Below are positions 1-14,400 of a DNA stretch of 64,000 bases, one piece after another (position 1 is the first letter of the stretch; each line of letters opens with the position of its first letter). Position numbers and translations under genes: made by a program. This DNA comes from Misgurnus anguillicaudatus. Its lineage: Eukaryota > Chordata > Actinopteri > Cypriniformes > Cobitidae. The notes beneath the pieces were generated by a model that was given only the letters and a program-made list of their open reading frames with translations, did no database searches and had not been told where the DNA came from. The stretch lies in contig NC_073337.2 in NCBI RefSeq assembly GCF_027580225.2, positions 11,087,501 to 11,151,500 of the forward strand. The letters run 5' to 3'.

Positions 1-294
1 AGTTGCTGAGAGTGATCTGGTGAAATAACGTTGAGGTGTTTGCTGACAAGGTTGCTGCATTGAGGCTGATCTGGTGAAATGAGGTTGAGGTGTTTGCTAA
101 CAAGGTTGCTGCGTTGAGGCTGATCTGGTGAAATGAGATGAGGTGTTTTCTGACCAGGTGAGGTTGAGGTGTTGAGGTTGATCAGTTGAAATGAAGTTGA
201 GGTTTTTGCTAACAAGTTGAGGTTGAGGTGTCTAGGTTGGTTTTGTAAATGAGGTTGAGGTGTTGAGGTTGGTCAGGTTATAAGGTTAAGGTAT
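1..294. repeat. GGTTGAGGTG-type minisatellite, left part
   Basis: Imperfect tandem copies, roughly 50 bases each, built on GGTTGAGGTGTTTGCTGACA with GATCTGGTGAAATGA. The same repeat resumes at 1529, so one array was split by the transposon at 295-1525. It lies in a ptpro intron. Confidence 0.8.
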
Positions 295-1525
295 GGCTGA
301 ATCCGAAATCGCATACTTACTGGGTAGGTACTGAATTTCACTGAGTACCAACTTAACGTGCGCTAAGACAGTACGCATGTTCGCGTTAAGTATGGACAGC
401 ATCCGCCATGTTGACGTTATCATGCGACCTATGACGTAGTAGACATGTTCGAGTTCATGCGGAACCACAAGAACTGACAGGAGATTGACATCACAATACC
501 GCGAGAGCGACTCAAAATCAGACTTCTCCATATGATTTCGGGAATCGCTCTCACGGTACTTTGATGTCATCCACCTACAGCGGTGCATGAACTCGAACAA
601 ACCTAATATCAGACATGAAAACGTATGCGTGTGTATGAGGGACAGGTGCACTAACACCTGATCACATCAGTAACTTGACAACTCTACTACGGTCTCTGTC
701 AGTGTAACAGATATATTACACATTAGTTTGTAGTGGACAAAAATAAGTAAAACAAGCAGATTGTAATTTAATATCTATTGTTAGATGACAGCCGTGCTTG
801 AATACAAACTAGTCAATTCAGGTCATGTGATTATATACATTTTAGTGAAGCAATCTCTTGTATTTACTTAAAACATCAGGAAACGTGAATAAAAAAATGA
901 ATGAATAAAACCATCACAATAAATGAAAACACATAGAAGTGAATCCCATATGAAACAAAACTTTATTCAAATGTATTTTTCTAACAAACCATCACATATT
1001 TACTGTCATCTCAACACAGCTGTGACAATTCTACAGCTCTATTTTAATGAATCAGCTGAGCACTTTGTGGTAAATCCTGGGTCTGTGCGTGAAGTCAGGG
1101 TGCTGAGGAACAGCCTTGTGTAACGTATCGAAATCATCCGATTGGTTGGTCTCCGGTCGATTGCTTTGCTTTCCCGTGGCATCATGGGAAAGCTGGGATA
1201 GAAGTGTCCATCCGATGCACGCTTCAGAATCTGGGCCGACTCAGTAGGGCATCCGGGGATTTCTCGCCTACTGATTTTAATGATACCGCGGATTCGGACA
1301 TACTACTCTGTTCACGTACTGTTTCCCCAACTACATTTTCAGTAAGTAGGCAGTTTCGGACGATATTTAAGTACACGTGCCTCTGAATCTCGCGAGAAAT
1401 AGACACAAATCCCAGTAATTCTCGCCTACCCTTTTATGTATACTGAGGTTTCGGCCATACTATTCGTTCGCATACTGCTTTTTGCCTTCTATATAGTATG
1501 GCAGTATGCGATTTCGGATTCAGCC
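295..1525. mobile_element. 1.23 kb DNA transposon with 23-base terminal inverted repeats
   Basis: Ends GGCTGAATCCGAAATCGCAT and its inverse, flanked by TAT on both sides (292-294, 1526-1528). It sits inside the minisatellite. No transposase-like ORF is recognised, so it is probably non-autonomous. The superfamily is not settled; the 98-base MITE at 50004-50101 shares the GGCTGAATCC end and a 3-base target duplication. Confidence 0.75.
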
Positions 1526-1528
1526 TAT

Positions 1529-1915
1529 TTGTTGACCAGGTAAGGTTGATCTGGTAAAATAAGGTTGAGGTGTTTGTCGGCAGAATGAGGCCGAAATGTT
1601 GATGTTGATCAGGTGAAATGAGGTTGAGATGCTTGCTGATAAAGTAAGGCTGGTGTGTTGAGGTTGCTCAGTTGAAATGAAGTTGAGATGTTTGTTGACA
1701 AGGTGAAGATATGGTGTCAAGGTTGATCTTGTTGAAATAAAGTTGAGGTTTTTGTCAGTAGAATGGGGCTAAGATGTTGAGGTTGATCTGGTGAAATGAG
1801 GTTAAGGTGTTAAAGTTGATCAGGTAAAATGAGGTTGAGGTGTTTGTTGATAAGGTGAGGCTGATGTGATGAGGTTGGTCAGGTGAAATGAGGTTATGGG
1901 TCAAGTTGAGGTTGA
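1529..1915. repeat. GGTTGAGGTG-type minisatellite, right part
   Basis: Continuation of the array at 1-294, with the same GTGAAATGAGGTTGAGGTG motif. It ends about 15 bases from the ptpro exon 7 donor, so copy-number change here could affect that splice site. Confidence 0.8.
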
Positions 1916-1930
1916 TAAGATGAACATTAC

Positions 1931-2127
1931 CTCAGAGCAGTAGGTGCTCTCCATGCGCTGACTGATGCTGGGCTGCAGACACGTAAGTGACATAACTGAG
2001 ATCAGACTGCTGTTGTACTTGTGAGCTGATGGAGCCCAGGAGACAGCAGCGGTGCTTGAGTCCAACATCTTCACACTTACAGCCTGTGGACGCTCCTGAG
2101 GTTGAGCCATCCACTCACCTGACGGAC
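1931..2127 (-). CDS. ptpro: ptpro coding exon 7 (last ptpro exon in window)
   Basis: Encodes [20 protein letters not shown], then [20 protein letters not shown] and RMESTYCSE, the start of the next FN3 module. Donor GTAATG follows at phase 0. The next exon is not in the window. Confidence 0.88.
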
Positions 2128-5100
2128 CTGTGACACACACAACACACACAGACAAACATGCTGAGTTCTGTTCTATTTGTGCAACAGATGTGTGTTGATC
2201 TCCCTGTGTTTTTAAATAAAAAATATATCAGGGAGACATAAGAGGAGTTCATACTAAGATAGAAAGTGAATCCGGTGTCTGCTGAACTCTCTCTGGGTTC
2301 ACAATCTCCAGACGAACTAAGTGTTGACACATGGATTCGATACGTTCCTGCTTCTGAGAGTTCACTGAAGAACTCATGAGTGTTTTCATCCACTGTTGCC
2401 GTCTCTGTGATGTTTCCTGTTCAAATGAAGAACAACAAGACATCAAGATTTAGTAGAACAAACTCGAGTCTGAATGGTGGGATCATAACACAAACTACTC
2501 TAACCATCACGGTAGATGTAGATGTTAAAGCCATCAAAGGATGTCGGAGGACTGGGTGGTAACCATCGCAGCTCCAGCAGAATTGGTGACGGAGGGGTCG
2601 GCACAACGGTCGCTTCAAAGTTCAGATTCATAGCTGAACCAGGCTCATTTGAATCTTCATATTCTGGAATCAAACCATTGACAAACTCATCCACTTCAGT
2701 CGGGGCCGGACTTCCCGTCGATTCTGTCCAGAGCGTGTCAGTGTTGTTTTCTTGGATGGGTTCTGCTGTCGTGAGATAAACATCTGTACTAAACTCTGAG
2801 CTGTGGGTCAGGTTTTCAGAGGGATCCACAGTCGTTTGGATAACAGTGGCACTCAAGACTTCACTTTTCATTTCTTCACTGTTTGTTTCAGTTGAAGAGA
2901 CCTCACGAGTCCTACGAGACACAGATGCATTGTGGGACGCCCTCAGAAGTGCTTTAATTGCAGATGAGCCCCGCTCACTGAGGTGAATGATCCTGAAGGA
3001 CACGTTGAGCGGAGGGTTTGGGACTGGAGAAGAATGAGAACAACACAATGAAATGAACACAATGAGCTTTATAAAGAAAGCCTCTATTGCAAGCCGGCGG
3101 GCCAAATGCGGCCCTCCAATCATCATTATCTGGCCCGCTGGTTATCTTTGTCTGATTTAAAATCAGCGTGGTTACTTTTAAAGCTGCCTTTCCACTGTAC
3201 ATAACAAATGACCGCCGATAAACCAGAAGGAGAGTCGGAAAGGGTGTGCGTGGGATGCCAACCATCTGCAGGTGCGAATTTTCAGATCCAATTAGAGCTT
3301 TTGATGCATTAAAAAAACCAACTTGTGTGACTACACCACATGTGATACACCAACTGGAAGTGATGTGTTTCAGTGTGTTCCAATGAAAATATTTAATTAT
3401 TTTTGTTTAACTTTACCAGTAACACTTTTTTTTTTTAAAACAAATGATTTCTGATAAGTAAATTATTAACTATATATGAAGAGTTTCGTTGCAAAACGAG
3501 ATAACTCCGTTTTTAACATTTTTGTCAAAACGTGTTTTTTTTATTGTTAACATGTTATTATTTTGTTTTATGGTGCTACTTAGCTATATTTTCTAGGTTA
3601 TGAAGGTTTAAATCAAAACGAACCAACTGCAGTTGAATTGATATTAATTGGAATGCACAACCAAAAAATTAGATTTCTGAAAATTAAAAAAAACTATTTA
3701 TGAGTTATATCGTTTTGCAATGAAACTCTTCATATATTTACGTAGATTAAAAGGCTCTTGTGCTGGAATGGGCTTCTCTCCCATGTTAGCAAAGATTTAT
3801 GATTAAACTGAAATTTCATTATGACTGCCACTAGGGGGCGAACTCCGACAGTCGTGTCCAAATGTAGTGTACAATGGAAAGGCGGTTTAGCCTATATATC
3901 TTTAAAATATAAAAAAAAAAAACATAAAGTGCAATTTTTGTCATTAGGAGAAGACTGGCTATATCTTGTGAATATTTGAAATGTAACAATTTATGAAAGT
4001 TAAACCGTGATAAATAAGAGATGTTTAAAAGCTCTGCATTACAATTAGTGCTATACAAAAATACATGTGTTGATTATTTACACTTGCACTTTTTTCTGCA
4101 ATGTTTATAGTTAAACTACTAACATTTGGCTCATGCAATATTAAACTGCTATTGTTTTTCAAATATTAAAAAAGAAAATATGAATTAAAAGGCAAAATAC
4201 TGCATACAAGATGTGTGCATCTTTTTGTTTTTTTAATATATGATATATAGGCAAAAGTAAAAAATATATAAAATGTATGAATATGGGTAAAACATCATAT
4301 TTACATTTTTAAGCTGTATTAATTATTAACTTCAAATTATTTAAATTAATTATTAATAGTGCAGAAAAGATTCATCCACTGGGAGTTCAACCTCAAGATT
4401 CAATTAAATTAAAATGTGTTCAATCTTTAAACCATGTCCTTGATTTCAGATTTTGTTAATCAATAGCAGACAAACAGACAGACAGATAACAATGTTGTGT
4501 GTCCTACCCGTCCTGTGATACTGAGGTTCATGAGTGATGTCACTGTGTTTCATCAGTGTCGTCCTGTTGACTGTGACTTCTGAGATCAGCTGGAAGGTGA
4601 TGTTACTGTAACATGTGCCTGATAGCCAATGCTTAAAGACTGTTTTACCTTTAAAGAAATCTACAGACAGAATAACAGAGAAATGGGTTCATATCACATT
4701 AGGTCAGTCAGTAATGATGTCAGCGTGTGTGATGTACCTTTATAAAGCATATAGCGCTGATGATGACCCTCTGTGTAACTGATGTTTACTCGAGTGTAGA
4801 CGTTTCTCTCAGGAGAACTGATGTGAAACACAACAGCTGTTTCTGGACTCGGACCATAATCAGATATCTGGACGCTGTCTAGCGGAAGAGGTTCTGTATA
4901 CACACACAAACGCACACAGATTTGTGTTATACATTAGTGAGATAAACCCACGATCATTTACAACAACTTCATCAAAATCTTTCTAGGTTATATATATATA
5001 AAGAGTTCATCCAGTGTGGACAGTGATGTTATTACGACACACAGATGTGGTCTTACTGGTGAAAAGCGTGACTGTTTGAACAGGTTTTGTGTTGCTTCCC

Positions 5101-8100
5101 AGCAGCAGACTGATGGTATAGCACAGGCCGTGATATGAGATGTTAAACAGCAGCGCTTCTGGAAGTGTCTGATTGTTGTTGGGTCTCGAGAACACGAGAG
5201 TGTGTGTGTGAGGTTCCCCGGACACTCGAACTGTGTACATAGACACATTCTGTCTGACATCATCAGCATCCAACCGCATCAGCAATCGGATCTCATCCTG
5301 GAACTCCACTTGGAACGATACCACACTCTGAAAAAGAGAGAGAGAGATGTGATGAGTCTCATATGTATTTGATCATTCCAAATGTGATGATGATGTCACA
5401 TAAACCAAATAAAATTAATGATACTTTACAGCAGATGATCATTTCTAGAATCCGTTGATGTTTAGGGTTAGAAGTGTGTGATGAGACTCACATCAGATCC
5501 ATTTAATACGGAATCATCAAGTCTAACAAATGTAATTTGGTGAGAATGATTTTAATCTGTGTGTGTTGAGCCTGGAATGATAAACAATATAACTGATATG
5601 AAATGATTCCTGTATATGTTTGAAGATTCAATAATAGATAGGAAGATATATGAGATTGTCTCCGTTATTAAACTGTGTGTGCGTGTGTGTGTTATCAGGT
5701 TAGTGGAGTGTTCAGCTCCAGACTGTAAAGCCCTTTTCACAGAAAAAACAAGGAAATGCATCCAGGATTTTTCATTCACATTGTCAATGATTTTCTGGAA
5801 TCTGTGCGTGCATTAACACACGTACCATAAAGATCCCGTAAAGACACGTTACATATTTAAAGTCTGCAATTGGTAGCATCTGAAGTTTGCTTATTATCTG
5901 TGATTTCTCTCGAGAGAGAAACCACGCGCATGCGTTTTATTTTCATTTCATCTGAACTCTGCTTCAGTCCAGTTTGCAGACATTTCTCAAGATAAATGTT
6001 GATCTGCTTTGTGTCAAAGAGCTGAACCATAACTTCTCGTTGCGAAGACACGCAAGTCCTCACTACGGCACGCCCCATACGGCATTGTTTTTGCCTCTTG
6101 TTCACACAGAATGCTTTCCGTGAATGTCTGCCAATGTTACTAGGTCCTCTTTACGTAGCAATACGAGAACGTGTTTGTGGACCAAAGTGCTGTGCACCCA
6201 TCACACACACTTCACTATTGTAATGTTACCATAACCTCATTCACACAGCACAGAAAATGCTGTTTCTGTGTATTTTCCGTAATGTTTGTGTGAACTCTGG
6301 TATTATCTTGTTAGAGATGGGTTTGATGATACTGCTGGTGTTGTTTTGTCTGTGTGTGTGCTTCTGGAGGTCAAATGAGACACAGTTTCATTAAAGGGAT
6401 AGTTCACCCTATAATGAAAATTCTGTCACCGTTTCTTTACCCTCATGCTGTTGTAAACCTTTATGAGTTTGTTTACTCTGTTGAACACAAAAAAATATAT
6501 TTTGATAAATGATGGTAACTGTTGACACAATCTTCAGTTCTTCATGTGATTTAATCAGATAGATTCACCATCCACACAGCACACAGGATTATGGAATTAC
6601 AGCAAACTGAACAGTTATTACAGCAAAGAGCTGAAGACTGTACTAACATATGACAGACATAATGAATGACAGTTATATATCTATCTTTCATTTATTTATT
6701 TGACAATTACTGATAGATGCAGTGCGTTCAAACTCTTTAAGTGTGATGTTTACTGGGACTCAAACCCCTGACCTTGGCATTGCTACTGTCACAATGCACC
6801 AGTTAAATGTTATTGAAATCAGCACTGATGGCCTTTAAATCAAATCAAATGTGAATCATCTGTGACATTAAATCCTGATATCAGTGAAGAAAACATCAGT
6901 TTGTCCATCAACACTGAGACAAAACTAAAGATAAACATTCATGCATCTACACTTTATCCACCGCTGCTGAACCAACCACACAAAAAAGTCCTGGGGCACC
7001 GTGCCCTGATCCTGGTTCAACCCTAAAATCTTGCTGGTCTCAGACCAGTGAACCAGTGATGTCAGTAGGCGGAGCCTTCTTTTAAAGAAGACACTTTGGG
7101 GGTTTACACAGAGGCGAAAGGAGGTGAAAAAATAAATAATTAAATTGTTATTGCAGTTTACATTTATCTTAATAAATAAAAATAGTTCCATAACAATTTT
7201 TTTTTTAAATAAAATTATAAAAATGTAAATGTTTCACAAAAGTAATAATGCAAACATGAAGCCATAAGTCTCAAGTAGTTCTGATCCAAATTTCAAGTTA
7301 AAATCACAAAAAATTAGATGTGTGTCACACTTTTAGTGGTTTTACCAACAACGGCCACTATGTGTCAACGGTTTGCAGCATACACTTGTCACAAATTATT
7401 CAATTACTATCACTGCATTATTATTGCTGCAAAAAGGTTTTGAAATATGAAAACTACATTCCTAGAGCTTTCCAACAATATATAGTTTGTCAACATTTTT
7501 GAAGATTTATAATAGGATATAGTTTTATGAATATATAAGAATTCATATGAATTCCTATGGGGGGGGGGGGGCATGAAACAAAAAAACTGTCACTACATTA
7601 TTTCTATCAGCAGATGACCTTAAAATAAAAAAAATTAATTCTGAGAGTTTTCCAGTGATATATAGTTTGTCATGATTTTTTAGGTTTAGAGTAGGGTTTT
7701 AGTCTTATAAATATGTAAAAACAAATTAGGCCTACCTGTGGCCCCGTGACATTTTAGAAACTGACTCTCATTACATCATAATTCTCCCAAATTGGCAATG
7801 AAATATGAAAACTACACACCTAGAGCTTTCCAACAATATATAGTTTGTCAAGATTGTTTAGGTTTAGAACAGGGTATTAGTGCTATATAGGGATGGGCGA
7901 TATGGCCTTAAATCCATATTGCGTTATACATTGCAGCCTCTTGCGATAGCGATATGTATTGCGATATAATACTTTCAATAGACACGTTTCAGAACAGGTT
8001 ATATAGACCCTTACAAAAGCCAAACTGCTAAAAAGTAAGTAAAAGTAAACTGTTATGGCCAGATTAGTCTTGTTACCTCTCTTAGCTGGAAATTTTGCCT

Positions 8101-11100
8101 GACACACTCTACAGCATATATATTATTGTATATTACCATAATGCCAATTTCGCGCGTGGAGCAGCAGTTAACTTATGTAACTTATGGCTTAAATCCAAAA
8201 AATAGATGTTGCATTGGTCTTTTTCACGAGTTCCTCTGTTTCACTGACGCTTTCATCCATGTTTATTCGGCTGCAGCTCGTGGCTCTTAAAGGCGGAGTC
8301 CATGATGTTTGAAAGCCAATGTTGATATTTGAAATCACCTAAACAAACACGCCCCTACCCCAATAGAATCTGGACCTTCTGTTGATAGACCCGCCCCACA
8401 CATACGCAACCGGGCATTTGATTTGATTTGATTGGCTATAAGTGTGTTTTGGTAGTCGGCCCGTCTCCTTTTCCAACGCGTTTTTCAAACATCGTGGACT
8501 CCGCCTTTAAGTTCGCGGGTAGATTGTGTCATCAACACGCATTATCGCGATAGGGCAATAGATTTTAAATCTCTATCGTATGCCAATTTTCTATCGTTTA
8601 TATTGCATATCGTTTATATTGCCCATCCCTAGTGCTATACATATGTAAAAACAAATTGAGTCCAACTGTGGCAGTGTGACATTTTAGAAACTGACTCTCA
8701 CTAGGGCTGTGCAATTAATCGTTTTTCGATTTCAATTTCGATTTTTGCACATTTCGATTGCAAAAACAAGATAATCGAGGGAGATCGATTAGTGTGGCGC
8801 ATTTCTGTTATTTCGTTTTGAGTCATTAATCCGACGCGTCATAAGCAGCTGCGCCTCGCACACAAAGTAGAAATCCTCATGTATTTGTTCAGTTTATGCT
8901 TTTCAAGCGAGCGGAGGCAAACTATCCCTCACGTTTAAAATATCAGCTGGATCGTGGCGCCGCTCTCCGTGCAGAGAGCTGCGCGCTCAGTCATCTGTTT
9001 AAAGTCAGGTCACTAGGTAATAATCCTGTTTATGTTTGTAAAGTTATATGCATTTCAAGCGATCGTGTTTAAAATGTGAATCGCGTTCTGCTGGCACTTA
9101 AACACTACTGCTTTGACACGTGTAGCCTTCTGCAGCAACACTAAACAATGCATTGAATGTATGCAGGGCTTGACATTAACACCCGCCAAATGCGGGTATA
9201 TTTCGGCTGCGACCGTTTGTGGAGACGCGCGCGCGTTCAACGGAGCGTTGCGGACCAAAGCGCAACCTCCCAGAGAGCGCGCGAGAGGTGATGGATTTGC
9301 GAATGCACAAGAGGACGCAGTCTGAGCGCATACACACTTCGGGAAAGATACAACAATTGCATGGAAGTGATTGGAGAGATATATATTGCGTGCACATTCT
9401 CAGGGCAAGAGCGGAGAGAAATTCAGCGCATTCCTGAATGCACACGAAATCAAATGAAACCCGCCAGCTGAGAGGTTCGCGCATCATTTTAATGTAAGCT
9501 ACTTTGGGCAACAATAATGCCCTCTCGACAGTTGTCATTAAAAGTCTTAAATCACTTTTAACAGAAACATGATCAAGCATATAAAATACAATCTGCATAA
9601 ACAAGTTGAAAGTAAAATTCATGTACATTTCTTGACTGCTGTTGTTAATAAATATTTAAAGTGGTTGTCGAGGGGTTTACTGTATATTTTTTCAGTTAAT
9701 CTTCTACACCCCTGCTCCACTTTTAATATATTCATTCAATGTAAATCTATTTATGCCTTACTAGACTGTTTTTATGCACCTTAATATATGATATGATCTA
9801 TACTGATATACCTGGTATATACCAGCTAATGTTGTCCTAATTTGGGTGGTCAGACTGCATTTGAAATTCAATCTGCATCTAATTTAGCTAAACCAAGTAA
9901 ATTTGCTCAAATTAAAGTCGTTTTAGGATGCCAAAGTCAAGTTTAATCATATAAAATGTATTTTACCAGCAACAAAATTGTGGCCTGTGAAAATGCTGAG
10001 TGGCTAGTAACTTTGGAAAACAACTAGCCACTTTGGCTGGTGAGCAAAAAAGTTAATGTCAAGCCCATGTTTAAATGCATGTTTTTACAGTCATTTAAGT
10101 AATCGTGTTAAATAATCGAGATTAAGATTTTTATCAAAACAATCGGGATTATGATTTTTCCCATAATCGAGCAGCCCTAACTCTCACTACGTCATAATTT
10201 TCCCAAAATGGTGATGCAATATGAAAACTACACTCTTAGAGCTTTCCAATGATATATAGTTTGTCAAATATGTAGTGTTACAAATATATAACAACAACGT
10301 GGGCCCACCTGTATACCCGTGGCATTTTAGAAAATAGCTCTCACTATGTCAGTCCTTTACCAAAATAGTGATAATATCTACACTCTTAGAGCTTTCAAAT
10401 GATATATAGTTTGTCATGATTGGATAAGAATTAACATGCAAAACACTGAAGTAAATGTTGGTGTCCCGCTGGCGGGACAGTGACATTTATCAGGAAGTAT
10501 AAATGTTTTGAGGCGCACTCTCTCTAAAATTGAATCAATGAATCTCCCTACATAATTTATTTTATAAAACACTGTTGATATATGTATTCTAGAGGCTTAG
10601 ACCTTTCCAACAATATATAGTTTGTTGTGATATACATAAAATTTATATGGAAAATATTGAAGTAAACTTAGGTGTCCCGTGAGCCACTTAATTAAACAGT
10701 GTTTTGAAATGTATTATGGCTTTATTTATGTCACAAACACCTGACAGTGTTGCATAACTACCAGTAAAAATATACAGTTTAAAAATGCAAAGTAATATCA
10801 ACATATCAATGAAGAATGACCATCTGATGCTGTTTAACCATGGTAAAAACATGGTAAAACGAGTACGAAAAAGTGAATGAAAAAGTAAACATGAAATAAA
10901 TGTTTAATAACAGCTGAACTTTAGGATTATAAATAAGTTTAAAAAACATGTTACTCCATGAATTATTATTTGTATGTAACGGGGCAAAAACTAACACGGG
11001 GTAACACGGACTGTTTACATTGTTGCACAAGGTTGAGCGTTTTGGTTTTCCGGTATTTTTTTCACACTGCCAAAAGATGATCTCACGCAAATTATTGGAA

Positions 11101-11387
11101 ATGTATAATGTTTTTCCAAAGAGTTATTGAGGAACGAGTGTTTTGGTGGCATGTAAGTAGGGATGCAGCGATTAACCGGTTTCACTATTAACCGCGCTTT
11201 AAAATGTCACGGTTAAGTAACCGTAAAGCCTTCGCTACACCGCATGTTTTTGTTTCACGCACGCACCATGAACCACCAAGAGGCGCGTGCGTCATGATGC
11301 ACTGTATGACAAAGCTCCGCATTCAAAAGAATATGTGTGCGTGACGTGTCTCTTGGTTGTTTGTGTGTGTGTGTGTTTGTGTGTGTT

Positions 11388-11429
<42 letters not shown>

Positions 11430-14400
11430 CGTGCGCACCTGCATGCGTACTTGAAAGAGCCACACTCCATGTCTGTACAGCATTAAAAACCTCCTGCTCG
11501 CGGATCAAACCCGGGCGGGGCTCCTGGTGGTCTGACTGCATTTCATTACGTTGAATTATTTTAACGCGTTAATGATTTATTAATGAGTAGCATGAGTTAA
11601 CATGTGAATCTTGCCACCCCTAATATTTATATTAGATTTTTGTGTAATATTAAGCTACACCTGGTCCAGGATGACCCTATGTTATTATTCGTTTCGAGAG
11701 GCTCTTATCATTTTTACTAATACTTCAAACAAACCAAAATAATATACATTTATTCAGTCCAAATGTAAAATTACATTTATTCAAAAGATCATTAAAATGA
11801 ATAGCCTACAGGTTTCAAAAGGCACCTATAATGTTTAAGTCAAAGCCAGCTAAGTTATTATCAGTGTTGGGAGTAACGCATTACAAAATATAATATGTTA
11901 CAGTAATATATTACTTTTTGCTGTAACGCAGTAATATAACGCATTACTAATAAAATTTTGGTAATATTTTACTCGTTACAGTCTTAGTAACGCGTGCGTT
12001 ACAACAATGCATTTCAAAAATAGGCCGTGTTATTTTTTTTATTTTTTTTGACCAATGCGCGCGACCAGCATCCACACAGGAAAAATCTGCGGGTAAAATA
12101 GGCTGTGTCCCAAACTGCATACTTCCATACTATATAAAAGCACTACTTCTCGTGCACTTTGCCTACCATCAGTGGTGGACAGTAACGAAGTAAATGTAAT
12201 TCGTTACTGTACTTAAGTAGTTTTTTCACGTATCTGTACTTTACTCAAGTACTTTTATTTTGGGAGACTTTTACTTTTACTTTACTACATTTTAAAGTCA
12301 AATATCTTACTTTTTACTCCACTACATTTTAAAAAATCGGTCGTTCCTTTTTATTTATCAGTGGATAAAAAACGTAACTGGGCAAACTAAAGCTGCACAA
12401 AAAAAACTAAGATGCACACGTGATGCGTCAAACCACCAATCAGGGTACAGCATGCGCTTAGTTTCGAACTTGTTTTGGTTGCCGCGCTGTTTCACTTAAG
12501 CTACGCGAGTCACGCGAGTGCAGCAGACAGCCAATGCATCGTTTGGAGAATGAAACTGCATTCAAAAACAACGGAGGAGATAGCTGACCCGTCACAACAA
12601 CAATGGCCTTATTTACGCGAGTTTTTTTAAGTCCTTGAATAAAAGAACGAGTCCTTCGTGTCTTCTCTGCCTGCCTTGAAACTGTGCTATTTCGTTTGAA
12701 AAGAATACTTAAAAATCTTTCAAATCTAAGGAAACGCGTAGAGGTAAGCCATTTTTATTCTGGTTATATTTTTAAATGAGCAATCTTAACAGTAGCTTGC
12801 AGAAAACTGTTAATTGTGTTTCTAAAATATATACGACGTTATCATGAATGAACTTTAAGCTATGCAGGCTGAAGCTATTTTTAGCCGTATAGTTAGCTGT
12901 TTCACTTAAGTTCATTGTATTTGAAGCTCAGTGCTGTGTTATTTTGAAATGACAATTAATCACTATCAACACTGTTGTAAAATATAAATGACATTTTGAC
13001 TAGCCATGCAGTGTATGATGCTTAAACAGGCAGGTGGATTGGAGTGCTCCCTATTAACTGAGATTGTTATTAATATTTTCATATAATAGTTTTGCTTCCA
13101 AAATATATAAATACATTTAATTATGTATTACAATATACATATGACATGCTAAAGCACATGAAACATTTCTGAAAATATATTCTGTAAGGCTTGTTTCATT
13201 TGTCAAAGAAAGGGAGACTGATTTCTAGATAACGTTATGTATTTAATGTTTTGAAAACTATTGTGAACCTGTGCTTAAGTCAAGTTTTTATTACACTTAA
13301 ACTGTTAAATTATTTAACAAATAAATCTTGAAATGAGACTTACTGCTCTCAAATCCTGTTATTTCATTTGATGCTAAAGGAAATTTTTTGTTTTTAAGGT
13401 TTAAGGTTTTAGGATAATTTTAATAGACATCAGTGTCTGATTTATTAATGTCCTTCTATTAATTGATTGGTTAGCCAAGAGAGTTATTTCACATAATTTG
13501 AGTTTTGTGACAAAAATGATACGGCCATAATAAATCACAGTACTTTTGTACTTAAGTACATTTTGAGGCAGATACTTTTGTACTTTTACTCAAGTAAAAA
13601 TTTTAAGCAAGTACTTCTACTTTCACTTGAGTAATATTTTACCCTGGGTATCTTTACTTTTACTCAAGTACACGATTTGTGTAATTCGTCCACCACTGCC
13701 TACCATATAGAATGGAAGTAGGCGGTTTGGGACGCAGCGTATGGCTGTTTCCAGGTGCTGTATGCAGCATGTTCATTTTTACTTTAATTTTGTATTTAAA
13801 ATGCGATTTGGACGCGGTGCGCGTTAAATATAGACGCGTTTCTTAAAGAGCCGAATCTGGGAAGTCCGCGGCTGTATAGCATTGACTAAAGTGGTCGCAA
13901 TCAGGTCCGGTAGCGCCGCACACGCATAATTTTGCACTAAGTAAAAGCAACAGAAAGTTTCTATCGGTCTCCCATGCTGCTTGAACCTCAGAAGTAAAGA
14001 CACTTTTAGAAATCTTGCCAGTTAAATCCATATCTCACCAGCAATGACAAGGTAAGCTAACGTTGCTATGGTTACAGTCCATATACATAATAGATTGCTA
14101 GGCTATTACTATGCTATCTACAGTTTTATTACAAACATCAAACAAAACTACAACGTAACATGAGTGTAGACTTAAACATGGCTATCTAAATAGAACATTT
14201 AAACGTCACTGTTTAAAGTTTTTACCAGCCTTTGTATGGGAGCCTATATTCATTGTTTGGCAAAAAGCAGTGTTCCTCTGTTTGTCTGTGTTTTATATGT
14301 TAGCCTACATGAAATCCTTATATTGTACTGAAATGAGCTGTATTCCTTGAGGCATGATCCTCCAATAGCACTTTTTGATAAGTTGTGTCAACCCAGTGCA

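Larger units (their letters stand above)
7300..10640. repeat. ~180-base tandem repeat array, split by hAT insertions
   Basis: The landmark TATATAGTTTGTCA, preceded by TAGAGCTTTCCAA and followed about 100 bases later by GTGACATTTTAGAAACTGAC, recurs near 7481, 7662, 7839, 10255, 10405 and 10616. Undisturbed spacing is 177-181 bases, later 150-210. Two hATs (7888-8631 and 8702-10179) interrupt it. A G13 tract lies at 7559-7571. Confidence 0.7.

Noticed and set aside
286..657. 123-codon minus-strand open frame
   Set aside because: Inside the transposon at 295-1525 and spanning its end; no domain recognised.
3094..3200. Possible hAT fragment with GGGCCAAATGCGGCCCTCC
   Set aside because: Looks like a transposon scrap, but no second terminus or duplication could be found.
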